A stretch of 64,000 bases of DNA from Branchiostoma floridae. Its lineage: Eukaryota; Chordata; Leptocardii; Amphioxiformes; Branchiostomatidae. Made by a program: the position numbers and the translations under genes. The DNA is taken from positions 2,225,182 through 2,289,181 of the forward strand of contig NC_049980.1 of NCBI RefSeq assembly GCF_000003815.2, given 5' to 3'. This document shows positions 27,801 to 42,800 of the stretch, piece after piece. Position 1 is the first letter of the stretch; each line of letters starts with the position of its first letter. The notes below the pieces were generated by a model. It ran no database searches. It had not been told where the DNA came from and saw nothing but the letters and a program-made list of their open reading frames with translations.

Positions 27801-30800
27801 TATTTTCACCCCAAATCACCATGCAGCATAATAGATGGTCCATCCATGGCAGCAATTATTCAGCTTTTGAGTTTAAGAGAAACAAGTGACCGTAGGTAAC
27901 ATAGTCTGTGACGTCGGTCTGGTATATGTTGGTTGTTTTGTCTTCTTTGGTGTGAGACGTTGTGCTTATATCCTATATGATTCTTTTCATGGTGTTAGAT
28001 ATATCGTTGTATCTAAATTACCTAACATTGGTGATGATGGCTATCATGCCCAACATTTCATGTATTTGTTTCATAGTTGATTGAGAACAACTAATCATTT
28101 TAGTCGGATTTCCTACCTTGGCAGTGATCTATTCCAGACTACCTGCCTTTAAAAGTTTAATAAGTAAAATTTTTCAGGACTGGTTTTAAACGATGATAAC
28201 ACAATAAAGCATACTGGAGGTACAGCTGGGAGGGTGGCTGGCTATAGTGGCCCACATCAGTGATGGCTAAACCTTGCAGTAAAGAAGAAGAAGCATGCTG
28301 AGAAATGTTCCCACCTTGGTAGCGATGACGAGCTGTACCAGGCTGCCCGTAGACTTGAGCAGGTCCACCGCCTCCTGATGCGACAGGCCAATCAGACTGC
28401 GCCCGTTCACCATCAGGATCTCATCCCCACGGTGGAGACGCCCGTCCCTGGGGGGAGGGGTAACCGTAGTTTAGTCAAGAAACAAAGGGTGTTTGTCCCT
28501 TCAGATGTGATGTGACAGTAAGGCAGTACTGTAAATGCAGAAATTTTTCACGGTGGTTAAATAATCACGTTTTTTTACGGTGGCCGCTTCACCCTGAACT
28601 TAAACACCTGCAAACTTAAATGCATCTACAGTAGTGTGTACATCTTGTACGTTGAACATGTAAGTATTGACTGGTGCCAATGTCAGCAGTATCATCAAGA
28701 CAACCTGTCTGGGCACAAAAAATGATGATACTACATTGTACATGGTTGACACAAAGACTGCAAGAGAAGGGAGTCATGTGAGGAGATGGGGGGAGACTAC
28801 AATGTATTATCTTCATGGAGAGAACTGCGGTGTGGTTAATGGACTTAGAATTATTATTGGGCATGCTTGAGGTCGGAAGGTGGCTACCAGGGCCATTACT
28901 TCTCCGAAGTTAAGAAGAAGAACTCATAGTGTCACCTGATAAATGACTGAACTGAAGAAGAAGAAATCTGTATTATTTGGCAGGCTGGCTTTGCTTTATG
29001 ATAAATTTAGACACCAAATACACTTTATGTAGAATGCAACAATTATGCTCTAACTTAATAAACTATATTGGAATCAAAACGGCTGCTTACAGTCTCGGGA
29101 AAAAAATTCATGCAAACCCCACAGGTAAGAAGACTGTGAGATGTGTGGAGATGGCACAGGTTCCAGTTTGAGAAGTAGTGTTGTCACCTCTAAAAAGGGA
29201 TGGTTGTGGAATTGGTCTGTATCTTCTGCAGACAATGGTATTGGTATATTACATACGCTGGTGCTTGTTATTCAAAATCCTTCTTTTCATTTAACCTCAA
29301 TTTCACTTCTTGGGTGCAGGTTTTCACGGGCAGTTAACCAGTTACTTGAAGCATAATAGCTGTGACAATCTGTATATGTGACTCATGGAGACTGTGTGGG
29401 AACAATGTGAAGATGGCACGGATCCCAGTGTACGCAATAAAGCTGTCACATCAATGTAACTTCTGAAAAGAGTCGGTAGATCCCTCTAATTAGTATGTAT
29501 CCACAGACTACAGACACTACTGGTAGGATAGATATTGGACGAAGTTATTCAAATTCCTTCCCTCAATGTGACTTCATGGACTTCTTAGTGCCACAAAGTT
29601 ACCAACTTTGCACCAAATTGGCCACATTAGGACTGGGAGAGCTGGGAGTCCCTCATAACCTGAAGTGGCCAAGATCCTTCCAAAGACACAGACAGACTTG
29701 ACGAGTTACCAACAAGTAGCACGGAGTGATCAATACTCCGCTTTATTAGCGACCCCTGCAGCCCCAAATTCTTATTGATTGATGACGGGTGTGTAATTCC
29801 TGGCATCGCATTGCTATAAACTGGTGCAGAGCCCAAGTGTGATGATATCTTATGGCAAAGTAAGCACATGATTGGGCAAACAGCCAGTCTACCTGGCTAC
29901 AAGGCCTTTAATGGGACCAATATGCTGTTCCTCTGTCAACAGTGCAGACAATATACTTAGATGCAAAAACTTTGTTTTTTCCATTAAGATGTAATACTTA
30001 TGATAACATAGGGAACAAGGATGTTCCAATTCAGGCCCACAGAAAAGATAGCATCATGTACATTTTGTATGTATGTACATGTATGGCAGTGCTTCCTCAG
30101 TCAGGAATGGACGGACAGACAGACGGAAACACACACAGACAGGAACACAGGTATTATAAAATGTAATTAAAAGAACAACAGACACATATGGTTTGGTTTG
30201 ATACAGATCTCCATTTAATAGTGACGGATATTCTTCCTGGAGTCTGGGTGATTTGAAGAGAACCACCAATTCTAGACGAAAGGATTTGCACCATCGCACA
30301 CCGCACCATCGCACGCTTGGGGGTTCTTTAATTTGCGTGGGGTATGGCTCTGCCCAAATACAGGACCTCCATTTAATGTTCTATCCGAGGGACGGCCCTT
30401 GCCGAAGTCAGGTATCATTTTCACCTGAGTTAAGCTACATGTAGGAAAGCCATGTAAAGTGCCTTTCCCAAGGGCACAAGTGTCGGTGACACGGCAGGAT
30501 TCCAATTTACTGCTGCTACGCCACACAATCTCACAATACACAGACAGACACACATATACAGACAGACAGACAGCCGTGTGTCTCTCACCTTTGTGCAGCT
30601 CCTCCCTTCTCCACATTTGTGACAAAGATTCCGATGTCACCCTTTTTTGACCCCTTTCCCCCTGCAATCTGCACCCCCAGACCCCCCTGCTCCTTCAGCA
30701 GATGCATCTTCACAACATGTCGTTTCTGTGAGCAAAACAACAACAACTATCAATATAGCATTGCAAACAGCCAATTGGTAATTAGGCTTTTTTTAACAAA

Positions 30801-33800
30801 TGGAACAATATGCTATTAGACTCCTTTGCCTTTATTTTTTGAGGAGCACTGATTTGCAATTTTTAATGATGGCCGAGGTTCTCTAGGCTAGGAAAGGAAT
30901 GATATTATGATATACTGGAGGCTACCATTGTATGTACAGTACCTCCGGGAAGGAGGTTCTGCTCCTACAAGGATATTTTGACAGTCGTAATGTTGTTTTT
31001 TTGTGTGTTGATCTGCACCGATATCTCAAGATCTTTTGGATGTAGCTATGTTAACTTTGTATTTGAACCTGTGTATTTTGACCTATTTGTATTATCATTA
31101 TTGATATTGCAATGTTGCAGTTATTTGGGGCACCATGGTACTTTCTGGTGATTCGAAATTAAAGAATGACACCCCCATCTTGAATGTAGTGTGGTCCAGA
31201 AAGCAAAACAGCTATTGGTCGCAGGTTGTACAGTCTGGATAATCATCATCATAGTCTGAAGTCTGCAGCTCATTATCTACTCTCCAAGCAGAGGTTAGCC
31301 AGCTGCCTTTAAGTTAGTTGCCTAGTATTACAATAAATATAATGTAGGTACCTGGACGTAATTAATGGTAACAGGTTTCAAAGGGATTGTCCTTCCTGGT
31401 AAAGAGGATAACACACAAGCAACAGTTAGCCAATTATTTTATGGAGGTTTGTGTCCTATGGACTCTTGTTTGGTATACAAATTGATAGACACAATAAGAT
31501 AAACAAAAGAAATACAATTGATGGTAATAAAAGAAAACGAATTGTGGGCTTCCACTGCAATTTATAGTCTTTAATACAGAGGCTTCTAAGTAAGAGTTAA
31601 TTACCCCTTTGAGAGGCACATATACATTCTTCTGTAAACAAAGCTGACAGCAGAGTGCCTGAGGGATTCCTAAGAATAACGATGGCACACTTCAGCAATT
31701 AGACATAAACACAACTGGCACACTTCTGTAAGCAACATAAACACTGCCAGAAGGGGCCTAACCCTCAGTGACAATAAGGATGCCAGTCCATGTCCAACCA
31801 TCCACCCATGCTTCCATCAATCCCACAGCTGATCAGCCAGAAGGGCAGTACAGTAGACTACCTGAAACCGTTTAATTGCACACCCAATTTGCCAGCGCTT
31901 TTTGTGCAATATCCGGCCTTTGCAACAATGCAAAGCTACAAAGTTGGACCGCATACTGTATATGTTACAGTGTACTGTGACATGTCAATGATTATGGGTC
32001 AGGCTGGGGCTGCTTTTTTAACGTTTTTTTAGTTCTTTTTATCAGTCTTTCTATTTTGTAATTCAATTTGTGGACAATGTTTAACAAATTCTTGTGCAAT
32101 GCATTGGTGACTTTTCATTGCGCAGATAAGTGAAGTCACTAACAATGAAGTGAATAGGAGCTGGTTTGGGATTTGGGGATTCCGTACAATTGACCGGAGT
32201 GCGAGTTTATCCGACGTGCAATTAACTGGCTTCTAATGTATGACCACAAATGGTTCCACTTCTACATCTGGTGGTACATGTACTCTGCCAGTCAATTATA
32301 CCTCACAGCAGTCAGTGGGGCAATTTTGGTTGCTACATTGTATCTTCCACCCCCTAACCCTCAACCCTGACCTTGAGCCTAACCCTAACCCTGACCCTAA
32401 ACTTCAGTTTGTACTTATTCTATAATAATTCAAATAATTGTCTTCTGTTACAGCAGCAGTTTGTCCTTGTATTTAGACAATGTATGATTTCTTCTTATGA
32501 CATATCCATATGATACGAAGGTCACATGGTACCTGTTAACATCAATTCAATAACTTCCTTCTTGGGTAACTTAAGTATACTTAATATTCAGTCTATGGTT
32601 GCAAGGGAGAAGAAACACTTGAAGATGTAATGGATGAATTTTGCATAGTGCCTGACTCCTTTTACAGTCGGGGTAGTCAAAGTTGTTGTTTACCTTATTA
32701 ACTTCACACGTACCTTCTTACTCTTACAGGCACCCATCTGTCCTAAGGCTTATAGTGACAACTTGCCAGACTTGAAGTCTGCACTAATGACACCTTAACG
32801 ATGCCCCTGTGGAACCCCAGCACTGGATGCTTCTCAGCACAAACAATCCCAGCCAGACTCTCATCACCAACATTCCAGCTGAGCTCTATATTGATTTCTC
32901 AACAAAACTCAATGGGACTACAGAAAAATGTCAGTCTGAAATGTTGGGTATAAAGGCCTGGCCCAATTGGTTTGGGAATTTGCATTTAGATTAGTTATTG
33001 TACTACTGTCGGCTACAAATCACTCTGGACATGTGCAAAGGGCTGTGAGATATAACAGGATGTACATAGGTCTGATGATGAGTCAATACAAATAGATCCA
33101 TACATCATTCAAAATAACTAGTCCTGACACTACATTGTACATATTGATAGGTTTAATATGTAAATTTCTTCAAAATGCAAATGAATATTTACCATTCCTT
33201 GTACCATTCCTTTAAGTTTTATCTTTCTTAAATATAGTCTACTTCCAGGGCTCGAAATACCACCTGAATATGCAGGTTAGTGCAGGTAAAATTTGAGCTG
33301 TGCAGGTATTTCTGGTGTCTACCTGCACGTAACCTGCACTGGTGCATGTACTGGGTTTTATACATAAATTTACTTTGATTTAGATGTATACGGATTGTTT
33401 TTAGCCGCATTGACTGTTACCACCTATTACTTGAAGTATAAAATTTAAAGAAAAAAGCAATGGTTCCTAGGCCTAAACAATTCTAGTATGATTCATACTT
33501 CCTAAACTCCGAGTGGTGCAGGTAAAATTTGTCTGGTGCAGGTAATTTTTAATGTTACCTGCACCAGTGCAGGTATGCAGAAAAAAGTATTTCGATCCCT
33601 GACTTCTGAACGTCATACATTTATCATACCCCATCCAAGCCTGCGGTGCATACCTATGTCACCCCTTGTAATAAACTATCAATCCATCATCCTCTTAACA
33701 AGAGTCAAGGGATGGAGATTTCACAAAGAAGCAATTAATCAAATTAGGTAACCTTTTGAAGCCTTGCATATCTGTATAGATTTCTTATATTGCCTTCCTT

Positions 33801-36800
33801 GCTTTATTTCCAAGACAAAATTTAACAAAATGACAGTGAAAGGTCATCAAATGACAACGTTATTGAGTCTCTAAAATCAATCTAAATTGACTTTTTGGCA
33901 AAATTTGCCCCAAATTTTCATCAATCTTCAACATGTTAAGATTTATATTGGCTCCGATATTAGTAACAATGATGGCACTCAAGCATAGTAGATCTCACAC
34001 TCTTAGGCCACAAAAATTCAATTTGTTGTCTTTCAGATATGAAAAAGATAACGCTCAAGTAATCTATAAAAACCAATACTGTACAGTCATGCAGAAATGT
34101 TTGTGGTGGTTTTATGTTTGCAGTTTTTGCAGTGGCCGCTTTACCACAAACATCTTTCCATTGCATTATGTGACTACAGTACTTACTTAGTCTAGTAAAT
34201 GTGTATTGTTCTACTGCGAACCCATAATCACTACAAATATTCCATTTTCCATGATATTAAATCCCTGCCAAGCTTAAATGCATTTAAAGTATTCTTAAAG
34301 TGCCAAGTTTATGCCTTGGTGCAAGCACAGTTTCAAGAAGTGAATTATAATATACCCTTAGGTCAGATCCAAAGCAAGCGTTCGTCCCAGCCCTCTGCTT
34401 TCATATTGAACTCACAAGGAATTTTGAAATGTTTGAGAACTGAGGGATTTTGTGGTTCTCCCATCCATTTGAAAGTTTACAAATTAAATATAATATAATT
34501 CGCCTTTCACTTTTACATTTTAGAACTCCCTGGGACAATACTGCCTGCAGCTGAGAACTGTTTAAAACTGTTCGGATGACAGAAGACATTAATTTTGAAC
34601 TGATACGAGGCAGTGCACAGTACATTAATCTTAATACAGATCTGATTCCCATTGCCAATTAAGTGGTATCAAAAATTGACAGAGTCTTAGTACACGTAAC
34701 GAACCCAAGACTCGTTAATGATTATTCCACTTTATGTTGCACAGTTGAAGCTTCATTTGGCCAGGCCAACACAGTACTCTGGACAACATCACTAATCATT
34801 TGGTACTGGGATAAGACAAAATTGCACAAACCCAACAAAACAAAAAAGTAAATTGAATAAATAATTGAAATTGAAAAGAAAGAGTGTAAAGAAATAATTC
34901 AGAATATCAACCTGGTCTTTCCTTACTATGCTCGTATCAATTGTTGTTTTGACCTACAGATCACAAAAAATATTGCAGAAATTCAAGCACTAATACCCAG
35001 CTCACTTAATATACTACATGTAGTAGGCCATACCAATTTAGATAAATGCTTCTTTAGATCTATATTTCACACAAAGCAAAATTCATCAAGAGCTGATAGT
35101 TGGAAGGAAAGCTTGCTATAATGACTCCCTTTGTACACCATGCATGGTACAGATGTTTCACATGGAGTAACATGCATTGGCATAATACCGGTAGTAAGAC
35201 TTATACCGGTAGATTAAAAATACTGGAACTTAAAGAGATCTACACATTCAACAATAGTTATTTCTGAGCTGTGCACACTTCAGACATCTAGGTGTCCAAT
35301 ACATCATTTACAAAGCATCGATAACAATGCATTCGAAGGCAACAAGGCCAAAAGTTTTCAGTATCTTTTTCGGGGTAGGCAGCTCGTCGTGGGACGAACA
35401 CACTGTCACATTCATTGCCAAATTTATAGATCATAATTACACATGCTCACGGCACAAGACGAACATGATTCAATTACAATCTTGAATTTCTGTTGGTGAC
35501 CTACAACTCATGTAAAAGTGTGAAGAACCGTTGCATAATAGCCCGGATCTACGACTGAATGGGCAAAGTTGAACGTACGCAGCCATTTTCCCGCCATTTT
35601 TATATCTACGCTAGTAGTGAAGTGTTACGTCATAGCGGTTGTGACGGACAGAAGTTAAATGAAAATTCTTGACAGTATACGTCCGTTTTCTCATGACATT
35701 TTGTATGCTCATGCAGGTTTATGTTTTATGCATTTACTGACAGAAAAGGAAGGAACATCAGAGGATGTATAAATGTACATAGCGGCAGTTAATTGTGCCG
35801 TGTTTCTTCCTACCGGTATTTTTTACCCCCTCCCAACCACGCGCCCGTTCGCCGTGTAATTCCGCGGCGTGTTACAATTACAATATTACGCTTTTAGCAG
35901 GACAAGAGTGGCAGAAAAGTTACACAGAAGAAGTGGCAAGGGTAACCTATAACAGCAACATGTAACTGGAGAAAATGATGCGTTGACAATTTGTCAAATC
36001 AGTATGGCTAGAGAAATCGTCGTAAACGTACCGGTATTATGATAATAGATGTTAGATGGAAAAGGGAAGGCTGGAGGAAGTTGGTGCTAAGAGAGGCAAC
36101 CAAGGTCCCGACCCTCCAGATGAGGATGGGACTTGGTGAGGTAAGGTGAGATGTTGAAAAAGTTTAAAAAACATTCGGATAAGGTGAGATGTGTTTCAAT
36201 TCATGTTAATTTTTCAGTTCAGCAGTCAGTCAGTCAGTCAGTAGTATTAATCATAAAAATCCAGGAACCAAAAATCAAATTGGATCAGACTTAAGCTCAC
36301 ATCAATGGTTCTTTTGTGTAAGGGTCATGGATGACACAAACATATTGCAACCAATTTTATCTACAACCTGTCTACAACAGTTCTTAAAGCCATGGTACCA
36401 ACCAACCAACCAACCTACCTACCAACAAAAACATTTTCTAGGCTTGCCGCCAAATCATTTGTGTCGTCTTATAAAAACATCCAGGTTCATAATGAAGGAG
36501 AATGAATCATAAGAAACACGAAACATTTCTGATAAACAAAACTTCTCCCGAACCATCTGGCTCCTGCATGCCTGGCTGGAGCATCATCAAACACGATTAC
36601 TGTCAGCCAATCAGCTTGCAGCATTCTTGGGTCTGTACATATACTTCCAGCTGTTACAGGAGCCCTCCTGTTAGTCAGTCATAACCCACAGTACCTGGGC
36701 TGGAGCAGGGCAATACTGGGGATTGTGTTCTTCTAAACATTAAAGGTTGGAAAATGAAAAATAAAGAAGTCATCCTTTAGTGGGGTGAACCATGATGGTG

Positions 36801-39800
36801 TTTTATGCCCATAGTCGAAAAAATACTGATACCCTTCAAATGTACATCGGAGTAGCCTTTGCTACATATACTGTAACAGTAGGGAAGCTTCACCATGAAT
36901 TAGTTCAACAGGAATCAGACCTCCAAATAACCTGCTTTTAGGTATCTCTTTTAGTCCAAATTACTGTTTCCTAAGTTATCTTAACCTTAAGGAGTCTCTT
37001 AGGCTTGAGTTTTTACTGTACCATTGACCAAACAAACAAACACATATATACAAACAAACAGGAGACCCACCCGTCGGAGTCCTCTGGGTGTGAGTTTCCG
37101 CCCGTACCGCTGACCGACCATCGCTGCCATCTTTTCCATCGTCTCGTCTGTCACTCCCTGCTGCTCACTGCCCAGGTGCATGCTGGGATGGTACTCGGAC
37201 ATCTCAACGTCTGAGATGTCGTCCAGGCTCTCCGCTGATGCCACACGCTGAAGGACAGCATCCCTGGGACTGGTGCATTCTGGGACATCCTGCAGGTCAT
37301 GCACCAGGACAGACTGAGGCCTGTCAATCATGGCGATGTCATTGCCAAGTGCATGCTGGGACATGATGTCAGGCGGCATGGACTGGGGCCGGGGTGTTGC
37401 TGCTGAGACGGGTTGGCGTGGTAACGGGGGTACCCCACCGCTCTTCCCGTGTTCCAGCCGGGGTTGGCTGGTGCTTGCTATGAGTCGGTCCAGTTTGTCG
37501 GACAGTTCTTTTGCAGGGTCATATCTTGAATTGGGATCATCTTGAAGTGAAGACTTTGACCCTAGAGACAGTTCTTCTTGTGAAGACGCCTTCCTGAGCT
37601 TCTTACCTGACATCTTAGACACCGACAAGACTTCCTGGGACTGGGACATGACCCGGGAGTTGCCCAGGGGATGTGGAGCAGTGACCTTGCCAGGGGGGAG
37701 GGGGGCAGGGTGGGCCGGAGCCGGCGGCAGGGGTGCACGCCGCTTCACCTTGCGCAGGATGGCCATCACCATCTTACCGCTCTTCAGTGCACTGTCAATG
37801 ATCCACCTGCAGGCAACAACAGCAAATATTTTTATCATTGATGAAACTAAAAACTAAGATGACCATTACACGTTTATATCTTTAGACATTTGAATTATCA
37901 TAAATTCATGTTTAATTTAAAAAAAAATTAAGGTCAAGATAGCATTTACTTCAACAAACATTTGCAACAAAACTGTTACATTCCCCTTCACACTCTGGTG
38001 TCCTAGTCTAACTGGTGCAACTACTGAATAAGGGAAATAGGAAGTTAAATATTTTTGCTATTTTGAGCCAGAAACAGCGACTTATTTTGCTTGTAACAAT
38101 AACAGACTCCTTCTAATATCTGCTGTTTACACACTGTACCCTAGCTACATTCCTATGCCATCTTGTGTGTTTAGCTAATTTTGTTTACATAGTTATGCAA
38201 AAATATTATATAATTTTACTATCAGTTTCCACATGAATAACTGTATGTATTTTGAAATGCTCTTTGAATCCATTACACAATGATTTACAGTCAGGTAAAG
38301 TGACTGTCAGTTTGACCTGTGACCCCACACTCCTGCCTCGCCCCTCACCACAAATATTTCATTGACTCTCTGTCTGCAGTCCGCGTTGTGATTCTTAAGA
38401 TAACAGTGTTGGGAGGATTAAAATCAGATTTGTAATCCGCTCTAATGTGACATTCCCCACACTCACTTATATTGTCAGGTAAGGTGCTAACAACTAAAGC
38501 ACTGGGCTCGACTATTTTGCAACTTATTGCGCCACCTTTAGTGAACTTATTGCCAATATTTTTCCCTTGTGGTTGCACTAATGATGTGCAGTGCATTTGT
38601 GTTTGAAGCTCAGATGATCAGGTTGATTAATCAGGTTAATATTAGAAGTTGCTCCTAAGCACATACCTATGAAAAAGAGATTGGCAATGGTAAATGGATG
38701 TTCTATTATGATGCTTGGCGCAACACTCACTCAGTCACTCATCCTCCTGCACAAATATAATGTAATTAGTTTTGGGTGCACCACATAGAATAAAGTAGAA
38801 TATCAGAATAACCTAATTGCAAAGTCCTACTTAATTAGTAATTTGAACGGAGCTCTTGAGAAATTGGAACAGGGACACTTGCTTGATATTTTTACATTGT
38901 TTCTGACATCCAAGAATTGTAACACTAAAGATTGTGACGATGTGGTCACAGAGATCAGCAAGGTTAAGAAAATGCACGAATTCCCAGCAGTTATCATAGA
39001 AAGTACCGAAAAACTGCTGATACAAATTATGTCATGTTTTGAACACATGACAGTCAGTGTTCTCTTGTCCAGAGTTACCTGTGGAACCCGGAACTTGATG
39101 TTGGCTTGGCACACGTGCACACAGCTGGAGTATTAAAAATATTGATGAACACAAATTCCAACTTCAAATTCTTAAGCATCAAGTACTATGACAGACACCG
39201 ACAGAAAAAACACCCAGAATTTTCACAGCAAAGTGAATCAATCACCAGGCTCAATCACCAGGTAAAACAGAATGAATTGAAAACATTTACAGAATGTGTG
39301 TCAAATATCGCAATAGTTCCAGGTAATCAGAAGTGATTGGTGTAGAGAAGTGGCCCAATTTCAGGCAGTACTACTATTACAGGGGTCTTTTGTTGCAGGA
39401 CATGCGGAGGGCCGACCAAGGGGTTTGAAAAGCCTGTGAAATCCAGCCATCCAAGCAGCATGCCTCGCTTTTCATCGTAACTGGTGCACAACGGACACGG
39501 AGGGCAGCCTGAAAGCACAGCTCGACACAGAAATGTTTCATAGGGTCGTGGCATTGGTTGAGTTTCAGGCAGGGGTGCAAAGTCTTGTTAGTTCAGCTTT
39601 CTGTAAAATCATCTAATGTGGCAGCTGTTTTATCACTCTACTCTGTAAGCTCATGCAAGATGGGATCTTTCAAAATTACAATTACAGTTATTGGGTCATG
39701 AGATTATTCCTCAAGCTCAGTATACTTAATTTCTGGTAGTGGAATTTAGTAGTCCTTGTCATATTGAAAGCAATTTCCCAATAAAACTAACTTCATGTTC

Positions 39801-42800
39801 TAATCTTGTCATTCAATACTAAATGATCTTACAGCAAAGTCACTTTACAAAAAAAATAATTATGATTCCTTTCTTAATGGATCAACAAAATCTCTTATTT
39901 ATCTTATGATAGAACTACTTATTATATAATAATAATAAATGCCTTCAAATCCTTAGAGTTAGTTCCAGATGCATAATCTGTGATTTTGTCCTTAGTATTC
40001 CCATTTTGTATTTTACTCTGACTTGCTGAATTTCCATGTTAGATTAAAGCCTCCAGGAACTTGTAGCTATGAAATAAATATGAGTTAGTACTAGTGAACT
40101 TTTAAAAAGGAATTCAGAAACTTCCCCCTTCTGGCTCCCCAGTTTAACAGCCCAGTGAATGTGTATTTTGTATGACGACCTGACCTGCACATGATTGATC
40201 ATAAATACCCCCACTTCTCCCCTCTACCAGCCAGGCCAAAGGGAATTTAATACCAGGATTTCAGCTCTCTGGCCCTTGAGGATTGACAGCCTGTCACCTC
40301 TATTCTGACACAGTTATTATTTGTGTGACACTTTACTCTGTACTGATGGGAGTGTGCATCCATCAGACAGGGTGGCTCTGATGTCCACAGACTGATACTG
40401 ACAATCCAGCCACAGAAATTCATCTCCAGTCCTTGAGTTTTGGACCGGATGGACAATGTTGATGTAATGTTCTTCTATGGACAAATTTCCATTACCATGC
40501 AATAGTGGGGCACTATGCACAAAATACATACATCAACTGTACAAGGATGTAACACTGCAATTTTGAAGAGCTATCCAGAGCTATGAAGGACAGAGTCTGG
40601 GGAGAGGGGAGGTGAGAGTCATGGGTATCCCAGCAACCAGTGTGACAAGATGAGATCATGATGATGAGATAGGACAAGACAGTTACTGCAATTTAAGTTT
40701 TACACAAAGTCACCTGTTTTCATCTCGACATCTTGAGAAATATGACAGTTATTATGTATTTCAAAATATCAGAGAACCAAGGAAATAAAGTGGTGAGGCC
40801 TTACCTGCATAATCCAAAGTTCAGTAGTGTTTATTTAGACCAATAACTGAATAAGCAGAAATTTACATTTGCAATATGCTGTGGCCTTGATACTTGTTGT
40901 AGGTGACATAAATCTGGTACCAACTGTGATATGTACAAAATGTACAATGTACCTGTACATGCCAAATCTAGTTCTAAACATTAACTTCCACTTATATCGA
41001 GTAGACTGTTTAAATTAAGGATGGCATGTTCAACATGAAAAAACATTTTCATAGTTTGTATTTTATATTGTAAATCGTCTCATAACACACCTAGTTTGTA
41101 CTGAACAGTGCGCATTATATATTTGGTACAGTAGAAGCCGCTTAATTGCACGGCCTATTTGCCAGTGAATTTGGTGCAATTATCCGGCTGGTGCAATAAT
41201 GCAAAGTTATCTAGCTGGACCGCACCGGTTTTGGATTTTGGGATTCCGTGCAGTTAACAGAAGTGTGCATTAATCCGTTGTGCAATTAACTGGCTTCTAC
41301 TGTACTTGATATCAAATCTCCAAGCAGATGTTATTTTCAGTGTTTATGTGGCATTTTTCCAATGGTTCACCTCCTCTTTCAGAGACAAATACATGCCTAA
41401 ACACAGTAGTAGTAGTACCGTAGAAGCCGTTTAATTGCACAGCCTATTTGCCAGTAGCCTCCATAGCAGGCTCTCTATGGCTTTTGCTGGCCATTTCTTT
41501 TTGTACTGGGTCGCTGATTGCTGGCCTCTCTGATAGCCGGCCATTTTAGAGTTACAGTCATCAAGGAGGTTATCCTCCTTGCAGTCATGTTACAGTTATC
41601 CGGCTTGTGCAATAGTGCAAAGTTATCCAGCTGTACCGGTTTGAGATTTGGGGATCCAATGCAGTTTACAGAAGTGTGCATTATGCAATTAACTGGCTTC
41701 CATTGTACATAGGAGCTCTGTCCTGAGGGATGAGGTCACACCCACACCATTATCACAGCATTGGTCCAATAATCAATTGTTCTAAATTTGTGGTTTACAA
41801 AAATAGCCACTGTGACAGTAATGACCTTGACACTAGCCCTCTGGGAGGAGCAGCCAAGGTCAATTCAGCAATAAAACTGCACCTGTGTTACCGTGGTTAT
41901 AGGCACATATCGGAACTTTACGACTAATGCATGGCTCTGATAGAAGTTATTTGACCTTGACTGTGGCTGTAAGTTATCTCAAGGTTAGAGTAGAATGTTC
42001 ATATGACTGCAGTTTTAGAATTTCAAAGTTATAGTTACAGTAGATATTGGTAGGAAATAATATCATTTTCTGACAACTTGTCAATGTACATGTAACGTCT
42101 CCGGTCCTAATTCCGACCCTTGCCTAATCCCGAACTAGTTGGAAAAACGAGCAGTGCTGCGATACGCATCAGTGCCCATTCATGATATGGGCCGTGACAG
42201 TTGACTAAGTTACTTTCTTGAATACCACAGGGTAAAAACAGGGTAAAAAAGTTCGAAAGCACCAACAACCTCACCTCCCCTCACCTATCCCTTGACCTCT
42301 ATGTGGGTCGTTGGGGCACCAACAACCAACGCTTGAAAATTTGCTTGAATTTTTACCGCTCTGGCGGGAGTTGACGAGCGAACAGCTTACGAACATGGCC
42401 TTCAACACGGCAGAATTATTCAGTGTAGAATACCTAGCATCCCTGCATGATGCCACATGTATAAACATTGATAGTTAAATTTTACAACAAGCTACACCTA
42501 TGTCATGATAGTGTCTTTCTTGCTTTATAATCGGAGCTAACACGACGTGCGATTTTTCACGCATCTTCGAGTCTGCCATTTTTATCAATCACGTGATTCG
42601 AAGTCATGTGACCACCACCATGTAAACAACAACACAGCGTCGATATCATTTTGGATTAAATCGCGCCGCACCGGTTGGCGGAATGAAAAGACTGAGCGCT
42701 GTTTTCGACAGAAATATAGTTATCAAGTATTTCAATTGTAGTTTCGGTGTTTTAAATGATTGACTATGTCCAGAAATCACACTGTAGTTGCATAGTTCGG

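Larger units (their letters stand above)
30726..37070 (-). other. PDZD2 intron 2 (6.3 kb)
   Basis: It contains a solo CTCTCCAAGCAGAGG end (31280), the AGAAGCC copy 3, the telomere-like stretch, the CAGGGCTCG copy 1, a short MITE at 34077 and the CpG-rich block at 35.5 kb. A (CAGT)n run lies at about 36221-36242 and a (CCAA)n-like run at about 36393-36415. No further exon is seen. Confidence 0.55.

Noticed and set aside
32348-32401. Interstitial telomere or chromosome fusion point
   Set aside because: Only about eight degenerate hexamers in one orientation; a head-to-head array would be expected at a fusion.
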